This document shows positions 17,010 through 25,969 of a stretch of 64,000 bases of DNA, one piece after another. The notes below the pieces were generated by a model. That model was not told where the DNA came from. It did no database searches and saw only the letters and a list, made by a program, of their open reading frames with translations. The DNA lies in contig CALMYJ010000003.1 in NCBI GenBank assembly GCA_937873715.1, positions 124,001 through 188,000 of the forward strand, in the 5' to 3' direction. How positions within the stretch are numbered: the stretch's first letter is position 1; the number at the start of each line of letters is the position of its first letter. The position numbers and the translations under genes are program-made. This DNA is from an uncultured Chitinophagaceae bacterium (GTDB taxonomy: Bacteria; Bacteroidota; Bacteroidia; Chitinophagales; Chitinophagaceae).

Positions 17010-18149
17010 CTAACCATGCTTTTCAACCATTACTTCCCCGAGGCAGTCCGAAGACATAAATTCTGCCTCTGGCCAATATTTAAGGATACCCTTTAATAAG
17101 TCTGCCAACAATCTTAAATTCTTCTCCCTGTTACCGGGATGAATGCTTCCTGTATAATTTAGCCTATGGGAGCATATTATAGCAGGTTTGCCCAGTGTAA
17201 AAGCATTTTTTATGCGGCGCATGCAATCAGAATACCAATCGAAGTTTTCGTCGAAAGCAGGCTCAAAAAAACTGTTCCGAACAAGGTAACGCTGCCCCAG
17301 CCTGTTTTTTTGACCCTGGTAATGATAAATTTTCCTGAAGTCATAGCCTGGCTTTGGCAAAGGCTCAAACTGGTTAGCAATACCCTGAATGTAGTGCACA
17401 CCAAATTTTGCTGCAACAGGTTCTATTTGCCTGCTCCAGATATAACAAGGTGCTATGATTGACTTTGACTGATAGCCCCATATTTTTTCAAACAGCATGA
17501 GCCCATCACTTATTATACTTTCCTGCTGCCGCAGTTCGGTTGCAGAAGCGATATTTAATGCATCCATGAGTTCGTACCGATCGGCCCCCTGCCCATGCCT
17601 GGCATGCAGGCTGAACATTCTATGCTGAAAAAGCAAATGAGCAAGCTCATTATCAGCCTGCAACAGTTTCATCCAGGCGGGCACATTCACATGTTCTCTT
17701 CCATGAAACTGTGGCTTAAAGATTTTTTGTTCAATTCCATATTTGTATAAATCTGCTACGCTATCCCTGCCGGGATAGCGCTGCAGTGTATTTGTAAATG
17801 GTTCATAAAAGTATTGACTGAAACCGGATGATTTTATTTTATCAAAATCCGGGTTAGCTACAATATTATTAGCTGTAATTACAGCAGGGTTACCCTGGCA
17901 ATCTTTAACGGAAAGCAGTACTTCAAAAAGCTTTTCCATATCCTCGTTACTTTCAAGACTATCATAACGGTTGTAGGAACATTTATCTACTGGATATCCC
18001 TTGTTTAAAAAATACAACCACGACTCATGAGAATTCATCCGCACGGTGCCCCAGTCGTCCGATTCAATTACAATAATTTTCCTTTTACTACGCCATCCTG
18101 GTATATTAAGGAGGGTATTGGATATTTGTTTTTTAAGCCGGTGATACAT
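17010..18149 (-). CDS. Polysaccharide deacetylase-like protein, paralogue 2
   Basis: A 379-residue paralogue of the protein at 13529-14644, with ESDDWGTVRM near residue 29, QFHGREHVNVPAWM in the middle and CSHRLNYTGS near the C-terminus. The putative metal-binding Asp-Asp and H-x3-H residues are kept in both copies, so neither looks degenerate. The region after HGREH differs most between copies (this one has HARHGQGADRYELMD), which may reflect different substrates. It is separated from its neighbours by about 220 bases on each side, unlike the tight spacing elsewhere, hinting at separate acquisition. Confidence 0.72.
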   Translation of the reverse strand: MYHRLKKQISNTLLNIPGWRSKRKIIVIESDDWGTVRMNSHESWLYFLNKGYPVDKCSYNRYDSLESNEDMEKLFEVLLSVKDCQGNPAVITANNIVANPDFDKIKSSGFSQYFYEPFTNTLQRYPGRDSVADLYKYGIEQKIFKPQFHGREHVNVPAWMKLLQADNELAHLLFQHRMFSLHARHGQGADRYELMDALNIASATELRQQESIISDGLMLFEKIWGYQSKSIIAPCYIWSRQIEPVAAKFGVHYIQGIANQFEPLPKPGYDFRKIYHYQGQKNRLGQRYLVRNSFFEPAFDENFDWYSDCMRRIKNAFTLGKPAIICSHRLNYTGSIHPGNREKNLRLLADLLKGILKYWPEAEFMSSDCLGEVMVEKHG

Positions 18150-18369
18150 AAAAAGTGAATGCTGCTATTAAATAGTACTGCATAGTGTATTGGTACAGTG
18201 TGCCCAGCAAGTGGCGGCGGCATTATTCCAAAAACTAATTTTAACAGGTTAACAAAATACCATAAAAACAAAAAGGGAGCTTAGCTGGCTAAAGCGAAAA
18301 GGCATGCATTTATCAGGTTACTGTGAAATGATTTGATTCAAATAAAATTGATAGTTATCAATTTATTTG

Positions 18370-19482
18370 TCATGGAAGTGCTAAAAATTTACGACAAACA
18401 TTTTCAATCCTGAACCTGTCCATATCTACAAATTTAAATCCGTTGCTATAGTTTCCATCTAAAAACTCTTCAACAACTTTTTTATTCACTTCATTGGTTT
18501 CCTGTGATAGTACAGGACGGCCAGAAAGATAATAATCAATCAACTTACTGGGTATATGGTTCGACGGATCGTAACCAATATTAATCAAAAAATCAAAGGT
18601 GCTCAGTTCTTTTATTAGTACTTCCCGTTTTATAAAATTTCTTATCTCCAATTTGTCTTTTAAAACTGCCATATATGGCAGAAGCAAATCGGCAGTTCGG
18701 GTATACACTATAAACCTGAAGTCCCTGTTAGTGCTTATTAAAAAATCAAGTAACTGTGAGGGGTTTCGGGTGGTACGCATAAAAATGCCTGCAAAAGCAA
18801 AGGTTGGAACCGGATTATTTACAACAGGATTTTTTACTTGCACCTCCTCAAAAACAAAGCCCTGTGGTATATCCACTATCTTGTTCCAAAACTCAGGATA
18901 ATAATTACCTTTTAAGCTGATATTAGGTATAGAAATATAATCTGCCTTACGGCAAAACCATTTTTCCAGGTATTTGAAATAAAAGAGCTTTTTAAAAGTA
19001 TCGTGAGCTAATTCAAGCATATATCCGTCGCCGCAATCTGCCACCCATGTTTTCGCAATTGGGTTCTTTTTTGTTCTTGCCCAGGCTACCCCCCAGTGTA
19101 CCGGGTGGGGCACCGCTATTGAAATCAGCAAATCGTACCCATTTTCATTTTTTAATGCCCGCTTCACCATAAACATCAGTTCAATATTTGGATACTCGGC
19201 AAACATTAAAAGCAGCCTGCTTAAGCCACGCTTAAATAAATAAAGCAATTTATTTTTTGCATTTATATCAATGGGTTTAAACTTAAGCTGACCAATACTT
19301 TTAATCACCATGCCAAATTCTTTCTCCAAAGGGGGATGTTCCTTTTCATCTTTTATAGTATACACGGTAACTTCATGCCCCTGCCTGCAAAATTCTTTTG
19401 CCAGTTCTGTTGTTCTAAACGATCTCGGGGTGTTTTCAGGATAAAATGACCGGCTTACAATTAAAATCTTTTTTTTGTGCAT
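18370..19482 (-). CDS. GT4-like glycosyltransferase
   Basis: A 370-residue GT-B-like protein starting KKILIVSRSFYPENTPRSFRTTELAKEF, the usual N-terminal strand and helix of GT4 enzymes. The C-terminal half has FAFAGIFMRTTRNPSQLL and SNHIPSKLIDYYLSGRPVL, a donor-site segment. The classical E-x7-E is not obvious, so it belongs to a divergent branch. A 447-base non-coding stretch separates it from the DUF362 gene upstream in transcription order. Donor and acceptor are unknown. Confidence 0.78.
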   Translation of the reverse strand: MHKKKILIVSRSFYPENTPRSFRTTELAKEFCRQGHEVTVYTIKDEKEHPPLEKEFGMVIKSIGQLKFKPIDINAKNKLLYLFKRGLSRLLLMFAEYPNIELMFMVKRALKNENGYDLLISIAVPHPVHWGVAWARTKKNPIAKTWVADCGDGYMLELAHDTFKKLFYFKYLEKWFCRKADYISIPNISLKGNYYPEFWNKIVDIPQGFVFEEVQVKNPVVNNPVPTFAFAGIFMRTTRNPSQLLDFLISTNRDFRFIVYTRTADLLLPYMAVLKDKLEIRNFIKREVLIKELSTFDFLINIGYDPSNHIPSKLIDYYLSGRPVLSQETNEVNKKVVEEFLDGNYSNGFKFVDMDRFRIENVCRKFLALP

Positions 19483-19929
19483 TACTGGTAATATTATCAG
19501 TTTAAACTTTTTGAAATTAAAAAACAGGTTTTTATGAAAGTGTAGTTCTTGTTGTATCGCATGGCTCTATTCAGCAAATCATCAACTTTTCCAGCAGCCA
19601 GGGATAAGCACCCGAAGTAGAGTATTATTAGTTTGCAGCATGCGAACCTGGTGGATGACTATTACTTCTGTGGTCTTAAAATATAGCTATTGCAAAACAG
19701 CAGGCCACAGTAAAAAATAAGTTGCAATTCCATCTTTTCGGCAATATTGGCTGAGTAAACTATCTCAAGTTCTTAGCCGATTTGTAAACAAAATAAATTT
19801 AAGTATAAAATCGAGGTGCACTTGAGTAAAAATTTTTATGCAGGTGTATTCATACAATAACGAATGCTAAAACGTGATGCACTAAATGTATTTTTTGAAC
19901 AATGCATGTTGGTATCAATTTTTTTAGCG
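19483..19929. other. Non-coding stretch between the DUF362 and GT4-like genes
   Basis: An AT-rich stretch of 447 bases. No open frame with a recognisable protein, no clear terminator hairpin and no consensus Bacteroidota promoter were found here. It may hold a promoter for the downstream glycosyltransferase that I cannot recognise. Its length is unusual within this mostly compact island and may mark a junction. Confidence 0.4.
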
Positions 19930-21258
19930 CTATACATTATAGTTCTTCCATCCGGGAGGCATATTTGCACTAATGGCATACTCATCCATGTTGTCCCAAT
20001 TAGTTTTCTTGCCATTTACGGTAATTGTACAGTTGCCTGTATCCATCGCTGCTGCGGCTGCCCGTAATAATGGCAGCTTATCGGTATTTATCTTCATAAG
20101 GGCTGCCATGCAAATATCATTCATTGCCGCATTATCTGAAAAGGCGATAATGCCCAGCGGTAGGGGTTCTGGCAATAGCGGACCATCTCCCTGGCCGGCT
20201 ATTATACCATCAGATATACTGTACAATACCCTTTGCGGTGTGCCTGCTATGGTGCCATCATATTTACCATAACGAATAATTGTATTTAAGTCCATTACCA
20301 TGCGCCAGGTAGTATCATTGCCGTACCATGCCCCGTTAAGCTGGTGCTTTTCGCCGGGGAAAGATACTCGCCAAAGTAAGGATGAGAGTTTTTGCCAAAA
20401 CCGGTATTGAAATTTTCCTTTATTACGGTTAGCCATATCCGAAATCAATTCCGACCAGTATCTAAATATATTTTTACCCGGATAATTATCGCCTCCCATG
20501 CCTGCGCCACCTATGCGATGGTGTGGCAGATAATCTTTATCCCCATTAAACCCTACAATATTTTTCAATGCACAGGTAATGCCTGTTTTCTGGTGTGTTT
20601 TTACTTTAGGAAGCGACAATACCGTATCTGCATCAAACAAGGCTTTGGCAATACAATATTTATGAACACCGGGCCGGTGGGATGCTTTAAAGGTATCCGG
20701 ATTATAATGCGCTACCCTAAATGGATTTTTATTGATTGGTGTGATGGGTTCGAGATAACTTTTTTTACCTACATCTGCAATAACATATTCTGTAATGGGA
20801 TTATGTTCCGCTTCTACCCGGTTGGTACCGGGCATATAAATCACCCTCCTGAAATCTTTTATAACAACGGGAATATTAAAGCGTATGGATAACTGTTGTA
20901 CAGAATGTGTAAAAGCAGGTGTTACAACTTCATGCCATACGGCACCCTGTATCGGCGCATCGCCAATAAGTACTTGTGCAGGCTGATGCTGTAATACAAG
21001 TTCAAGCACTCCAAGTATAAAACCGGGGTTTGTACATAAGCAATAGGCATCATCATCATACCTGGGATGCTTTACCCAGTTGGGCTTTAGTACAATTTTT
21101 TTACCTGTAATATGGTCTTTCAGCCACCGGCCGGGTACAAGATTATTTAAATGATACAACAGGGAGGCATGGTTGGCATACAATTGCTGCAGCTTTGGCA
21201 ATACCCTGTCGGTATCTTGTGCATACAGGGTTTGAATATTTACAAAATTGCTGAGCAC
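19930..21258 (-). CDS. DUF362 domain-containing protein
   Basis: A 442-residue protein with DUF362 signatures: KIVLKPNWVKHP near residue 54, QVLIGDAPIQGA, and the hallmark LSLPKVKTHQKTGITCALKNIVGF. Members often occur fused to ferredoxin domains, but no Cys4 iron-sulfur motif is visible here, so this is a stand-alone form. The biochemical role of the family is not settled. An in-frame TAA lies four codons upstream, so the GTG at 21258 is the likely start. Its location beside an EpsG-type polymerase and glycosyltransferases suggests a role in this glycan, not in central metabolism. Confidence 0.82.
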   Translation of the reverse strand: MLSNFVNIQTLYAQDTDRVLPKLQQLYANHASLLYHLNNLVPGRWLKDHITGKKIVLKPNWVKHPRYDDDAYCLCTNPGFILGVLELVLQHQPAQVLIGDAPIQGAVWHEVVTPAFTHSVQQLSIRFNIPVVIKDFRRVIYMPGTNRVEAEHNPITEYVIADVGKKSYLEPITPINKNPFRVAHYNPDTFKASHRPGVHKYCIAKALFDADTVLSLPKVKTHQKTGITCALKNIVGFNGDKDYLPHHRIGGAGMGGDNYPGKNIFRYWSELISDMANRNKGKFQYRFWQKLSSLLWRVSFPGEKHQLNGAWYGNDTTWRMVMDLNTIIRYGKYDGTIAGTPQRVLYSISDGIIAGQGDGPLLPEPLPLGIIAFSDNAAMNDICMAALMKINTDKLPLLRAAAAAMDTGNCTITVNGKKTNWDNMDEYAISANMPPGWKNYNV

Positions 21259-21406
21259 CTTTCTAACTTAGTTTTTTTTATAGCAGTAGAGAATAATTTA
21301 GCCCAACACACGGGAATTTTAAACTATTTATTGGAGCTGAAGTATTAATTAGCTGCTACTATACAACCCTTAAATTTATTTGTTACAAATATGCTGCATC
21401 AATATT

Positions 21407-22717
21407 TTATTTAATGATATCATTAAGAGAAATATTGTAATCAGTAAAGAAGGTTAAAAATGGATTACCAAAAAAGGTATTGAGGCTTATGGAATAAAAC
21501 CCGATACGAATGGTAACAAAAATAAACAATAAAAAAAGTGGCGTAAAAAGAACTAATAAATCCTTTAAGTATTTATGATTCGAAAATCGTTGCGTAAACA
21601 ATACCAGGAATGCCAGTGCAAATAAGGATACAAGTAATAAAAACCTTCCCCCGGATGGCATTGAACTGGTTATATTAGCAAAGCCCCAAAATAGTAGTGT
21701 AAAGCAAAAAAGCCGCAACAGTTTTTTATCTGATTTAATATTATCCCTGTACAGAATATAGAGCAGCACAAACGAAGCTTTTAATACCCAATACAACCCT
21801 TTTTGATACCATACTGCATGCCATGATTTCTTTTTTGCCCCTGGCATAAAATCCTCTTCTCTTTCCCTAAATTCATTTACTTTCTCTTCATCCCTGTAAG
21901 TTTTGGAGCGCTCTACAAATGCATTGGGAAAGTTATTTTCAAGAAAATTATTGAATTGCTTTACGTTAATACTGGCAAAGAAAAATGAAATGATGAAGAA
22001 ATAAAAATAAATGGCAAGGCGTTGGCCCGCAATAAGGTATAGCAATAATATCATTACAGGAAACACAAATGAAAAGTGTACCAGTACTGTTGAAGCCGCA
22101 ATTAAAATCCCCTTTTTTTTACCTTCGTACAGAAATGGTAATAAGCCAAACAGGTAGATGTGCATGGCCGTATTAAACCTAAAACCATTAATATACCAGA
22201 AGGGATTGGAAAGAAAAAAAACCAGCAATAACATAATAGTCACCCACGATACTTTACGATTGAGCCGCTCGAATAAATACCATAGATTCCGGGTCATAAA
22301 AAAACCGAAAATGAGTGCATAGACTGTTGTAAGTACATTCATTTTATCAGTAAACCTTGATACAATAATTGCGATTACTGTTCTTAGTATATCCACTTCA
22401 CCGGTTTCATTAAAATACGACAGGGCCAGCTTTACAGTCATAGGCTGCTTATACAATTCCTGCACCTCTTCAGCATAACGATGTATGTCCGAAGCGCCCA
22501 GTTCTTTATTACTGGTTTCCACACTGGTGGAAAAGGTGGTGCCATAAAAAACAACAAAGGCCCAAAGCACATTTTTCGCCCATTTAGACCGATAGCTCCA
22601 TATTGCATAGAGCGCCGAAAAAAAAGGAAACAAAAAAAACAATGCCCAGTGAGCATCAGATTCACCCCCCCTTTTTAATCGCCTGTTTAATTGTACCTGT
22701 TGAGAAACGATTTTCAT
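21407..22717 (-). CDS. EpsG/Wzy-type polysaccharide polymerase (membrane)
   Basis: A 436-residue polytopic membrane protein with about ten hydrophobic segments. The sequence DIHRYAEEVQELY after the second segment and the TTVYALIFGFFMTRNLWYL region are characteristic of the EpsG family, whose members polymerise lipid-linked repeat units on the outer face of the inner membrane. It is the only Wzy-like candidate in the island. Together with the Wza- and Wzc-like genes it points to a Wzy-dependent mode of assembly. Confidence 0.82.
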   Translation of the reverse strand: MKIVSQQVQLNRRLKRGGESDAHWALFFLFPFFSALYAIWSYRSKWAKNVLWAFVVFYGTTFSTSVETSNKELGASDIHRYAEEVQELYKQPMTVKLALSYFNETGEVDILRTVIAIIVSRFTDKMNVLTTVYALIFGFFMTRNLWYLFERLNRKVSWVTIMLLLVFFLSNPFWYINGFRFNTAMHIYLFGLLPFLYEGKKKGILIAASTVLVHFSFVFPVMILLLYLIAGQRLAIYFYFFIISFFFASINVKQFNNFLENNFPNAFVERSKTYRDEEKVNEFREREEDFMPGAKKKSWHAVWYQKGLYWVLKASFVLLYILYRDNIKSDKKLLRLFCFTLLFWGFANITSSMPSGGRFLLLVSLFALAFLVLFTQRFSNHKYLKDLLVLFTPLFLLFIFVTIRIGFYSISLNTFFGNPFLTFFTDYNISLNDIIK

Positions 22718-23002
22718 ACATTTTTTATCCTGTACTTAATAATTTGACAGTTCATCTGGTAACTGCAATATCACAATACAACTTTAATTCTTTATCTAAT
22801 TTTTACTCCAGAATATCACCATATGCCCATTAATGCAAATACTCACCTAAATGTGTTAACTATTGCAGCAATTGGTATTCAATAGGCTGAATCTAATGGC
22901 AGCGCTTAATTATGATATAAGTATCTTAATTAAAGTATAAATCCAACGGTGCTTAATTTTTTATCTATTGAAGTACTCAACCGGCAGTTCATACTACCCC
23001 TA

Positions 23003-24136
23003 TCATTTAAAGCTGGTAATATGCATTAGTTCTGCATGAAATTTGGCAATACTATATTTATCACAAAGCGCTTTATACTGTGCTAAATTATATGTGGCTA
23101 TCTCTTCGGTAAGCTTTATGTCATTTGCGGCTATATCCGCTATAAGCTGATCCGTTAAGTAAATTTTAAAGCCTTCCTCCTTTAACCAGCCATATATAGC
23201 ATTCTTTTTATTCAGGTATACCTTTACCTTACACTTAAATGCATGGAAAATATTGGCTATAGCCATTTGCCTGTATCCATTAATCACTAAAGCCGCTGCA
23301 TCAAAATACATTTGGTTAAACTGGTCGGAAGACATGAATTCTTTTATTACCTCAAAGTTGTTTACCCTCGCAGCTATATCACTCACCACACTGGCATAGG
23401 CATCAGCCTGGCCGTAATTGAACAAAAGTTTATACTGAATATTATGCTTATTTTCTGCAGCTTCCAGCATATCCAATACATCCAAATGGTTGTTATATGC
23501 ACTCCTGTTGTTGCCTATGATAATAAAGTTTTGTTTTTTAGATATAGCTGTTTCACCGGGTTCGCTGTAAAAGGGTGGTACCTGCAAAAACCGGGGTAAA
23601 TAAGGCCAGTATGGTTTTAAATATCCATACTCATGTGATGAAAGACAGAAAAAGTAATTAATTCTCTTTATAGCTTTCTCAAACTCTTTTTCCTCATTAT
23701 ACAGCTTGCGGTATTTAAGTAATAATTTTATACTGCCTATCCACTTGTATAGTTTATGCGGCTTTGTTGTTTTTAGTACCGAAAGTGTTTGTGCGGAATA
23801 TACCTGGTTTTCCATCCTGCTGTACAATTCATAACCAAAAAACCTCCAGATAACCGTAACGGATGGGTTCAACTGGTTTGCAATAATGGTTTTAAAAAAC
23901 GTTAAGTCGTACAGCACAACAATATCGCTTGCATTGCAAATACTTACTATCTTCTTTAAATCCTGCCGGGAGTATTGAAAAATCATGGGTTTATTTTGAC
24001 CATACGCTGTATTATAACCAGCACCATCGCCAATAATTATAAGTTTATTTTCAATAAAGCCTGCTTCAAAATTTTTTAAAGATGTAACTATAAATTTAGG
24101 GTCGGTATGAATATGTACTATTTTAATGGTATCCAT
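23003..24136 (-). CDS. Putative glycosyltransferase, distantly WecF/GT56-like
   Basis: The preferred start is the ATG at 24136 (MDTIKIVHIHTD), because the 22 residues between it and the ATG at 24202 do not resemble a transferase N-terminus. The remaining 377 residues contain VTVIWRFFGYELYSR, which resembles the W-x-x-[FW]-G-x-[DE]-[LY] patch of WecF-type Fuc4NAc transferases, then FIIIGNNRSAYNNHLDVLDML and ALVINGYRQMAIANIFHAFK, which fit a GT-B donor domain. The resemblance is partial. The donor may be a 4-amino-6-deoxy sugar, but that is only a suggestion. Confidence 0.62.
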   Translation of the reverse strand: MDTIKIVHIHTDPKFIVTSLKNFEAGFIENKLIIIGDGAGYNTAYGQNKPMIFQYSRQDLKKIVSICNASDIVVLYDLTFFKTIIANQLNPSVTVIWRFFGYELYSRMENQVYSAQTLSVLKTTKPHKLYKWIGSIKLLLKYRKLYNEEKEFEKAIKRINYFFCLSSHEYGYLKPYWPYLPRFLQVPPFYSEPGETAISKKQNFIIIGNNRSAYNNHLDVLDMLEAAENKHNIQYKLLFNYGQADAYASVVSDIAARVNNFEVIKEFMSSDQFNQMYFDAAALVINGYRQMAIANIFHAFKCKVKVYLNKKNAIYGWLKEEGFKIYLTDQLIADIAANDIKLTEEIATYNLAQYKALCDKYSIAKFHAELMHITSFK

Positions 24137-24269
24137 AAGTTTAACCCAATTTTTATGCGGCTTTAAAGTTGCTGTGTTGTGTGCCCTGCCAATGCTGCTC
24201 ATTACAAATCGCCGCTTTCACTTTCGTGGCAACCAGTTACTGAAATAAAACTCCTTCCCTGCTATAGCC

Positions 24270-25292
24270 TTACCTGTTATTTTCTGCAATTATCGCTATC
24301 CCCTTCATTGCTTTAATACCAATTAACGGCGTAAGCAATTTTGTCATATCCACTGTATCCTTATTATACCAGCGTATTATGGCTTTGGGTAAATTAACGC
24401 CTGCAATATGGCTGAATGGATAGCCCCCGCCAAACCGTGGGTTCAATTCAAGTACAAATGCGTTTTGCCCATCAAAAAAAACATCCACATCCATATTACC
24501 GGGATGCCGGGTAAGGCGGGATAAACGGCCACCAAATTCTTTTAACACCGGTTCATCAACTGTAATGGCTACATCTGTTTCGCCGGCCCTCATGGCCAGT
24601 TTTTGTTTTACAATGGTGGTGCAGTAATTACCCTCCAGATCGTTGATGATATCAAGCCCGTACTCGTGGCCAGGCAAGGCTTCCTGTATGAGTACCGCAT
24701 TTTCAGCATCCGCTTTACTTTCGTATTTAAGGTACGATTGCATAATTTCTTCCTTCGCCTTATTATAATAAAATATGGCAGCCTCCACATCATCAGCTTT
24801 AAATATTGATATTGAACCCATGCCCCATCGGGGTTTGATAAAAACAGGGAAACGTATATTACCGGCTTCAGATTCATTTTTAAAATCGCTTACAGATAAA
24901 AATGTACGCACTGTGTTAAACCCGTTGTCTTTTAAAAAAGCCTGTGTTTTCCATTTGTCGTTTGCCATAGTGGTTAACCATTCATCACCTACCACTATGG
25001 TAATACCATGCTGCTCAAATTCTGGTTTTAATTTCGACAGTACAGGCAGTTCAATATCAAACAAAGAAATAACCATACGGATATTGTTTTGTACACAATA
25101 GCCCAGCAGGAAGTCTTTGTACGATGCATCATATATTAATGGCGATTGCACATATTCATCAGCCACCCATAACCCGGGGGCATTTACATCACTGTTCATG
25201 GCATATACTTTTCCGTTATATGCCTGTAAAGCTTCTTTAAAATATTCAACGATGTAGTTGCGCCGGCCTACACTTGTAAGAAGGATGTTCAT
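24270..25292 (-). CDS. ATP-grasp ligase (PylC/CarB-like)
   Basis: A 340-residue protein starting MNILLTSVGRRNYIVEYF, the N-terminal domain of a family often annotated as carbamoyl-phosphate-synthase-like. The ATP-grasp core includes FPVFIKPRWGMGSISIFKA, VLIQEALPGHEYGLDIIND and VFVLELNPRFGGGYPFSH, the last holding the metal-binding Glu and Asn. Such enzymes couple carboxylates to amines. It overlaps the methyltransferase by one base and is two genes from a formyltransferase. The three form a compact set, probably building one unusual substituent. Confidence 0.85.
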   Translation of the reverse strand: MNILLTSVGRRNYIVEYFKEALQAYNGKVYAMNSDVNAPGLWVADEYVQSPLIYDASYKDFLLGYCVQNNIRMVISLFDIELPVLSKLKPEFEQHGITIVVGDEWLTTMANDKWKTQAFLKDNGFNTVRTFLSVSDFKNESEAGNIRFPVFIKPRWGMGSISIFKADDVEAAIFYYNKAKEEIMQSYLKYESKADAENAVLIQEALPGHEYGLDIINDLEGNYCTTIVKQKLAMRAGETDVAITVDEPVLKEFGGRLSRLTRHPGNMDVDVFFDGQNAFVLELNPRFGGGYPFSHIAGVNLPKAIIRWYNKDTVDMTKLLTPLIGIKAMKGIAIIAENNR

Positions 25293-25969
25293 TAAACTTT
25301 AAAATATTTTTGAAATTCAGGCTGGGGGTGCTGTGCTTTCATGTACTGCTCTTTATACACATACACTGTAAATTCAAATAAGGCATAATTGTGTCTTATT
25401 TCAAAAAACCTGCTTAAATCGTCGTTGATAAAATTGATAAGCTTGGGCAGATTACAATAGTATACCTGCGTTTGATAAAAGTCTACAAATGGTGATATAA
25501 AATTAAAAGCTATCCCCTTGTTGCACATTTCAAAGGAGTGTTTAATAATCATTTGAGCAAATTTTTCCCAGTCTCTTACAGACGAATCCCTGCGCTGGTG
25601 AAAAACCCCACTCAGTAAAAGATAATCGTAGCGGTCTTCAAAGCTTTGTTCCGCAATATCCCGTTTGTAAAATTGTGAACCCGGAAATCTTCTTTGTGCT
25701 TCCGCTACATATTCTTCCAGTATTTCTGTGCCGGAATACTGAATGTTTTTTTGAGGAAACTGTGTTTTAATAAATTCACCCATGTCGGCAATACCCATAC
25801 CCACATCATGTACGGTAATATTGTCGTCATCACGAAAAATATCACACACCATTTTAAATCGTGTAAGCTTATGGTTCCATGATTCTGAGCTTACGGCCAT
25901 AGGTGTACCCTTATGCTTTTCGTAGAGCTCTTTATATATTTTTTCCTGGGATTCTCTTGTATTATTCAT
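25292..25969 (-). CDS. Class I SAM-dependent methyltransferase
   Basis: A 225-residue enzyme with motif I in VHDVGMGIADMGEFIK, a second acidic strand SGTEILEEYVAEAQRRFPG and the post-motif strand YDYLLLSGVFHQR. The layout is that of small-molecule methyltransferases. It is flanked by an ATP-grasp gene (one-base overlap) and a formyltransferase (8-base overlap), so the three are almost certainly co-translated. Methylation of a sugar hydroxyl or of an appended acyl or amino-acid group is likely, with the target unknown. Confidence 0.82.
   Translation of the reverse strand: MNNTRESQEKIYKELYEKHKGTPMAVSSESWNHKLTRFKMVCDIFRDDDNITVHDVGMGIADMGEFIKTQFPQKNIQYSGTEILEEYVAEAQRRFPGSQFYKRDIAEQSFEDRYDYLLLSGVFHQRRDSSVRDWEKFAQMIIKHSFEMCNKGIAFNFISPFVDFYQTQVYYCNLPKLINFINDDLSRFFEIRHNYALFEFTVYVYKEQYMKAQHPQPEFQKYFKV

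Noticed and set aside
19864..20067. A small plus-strand frame near the DUF362 gene
   Set aside because: Mostly antisense to the C-terminal part of the DUF362 protein, with no domain and no promoter.
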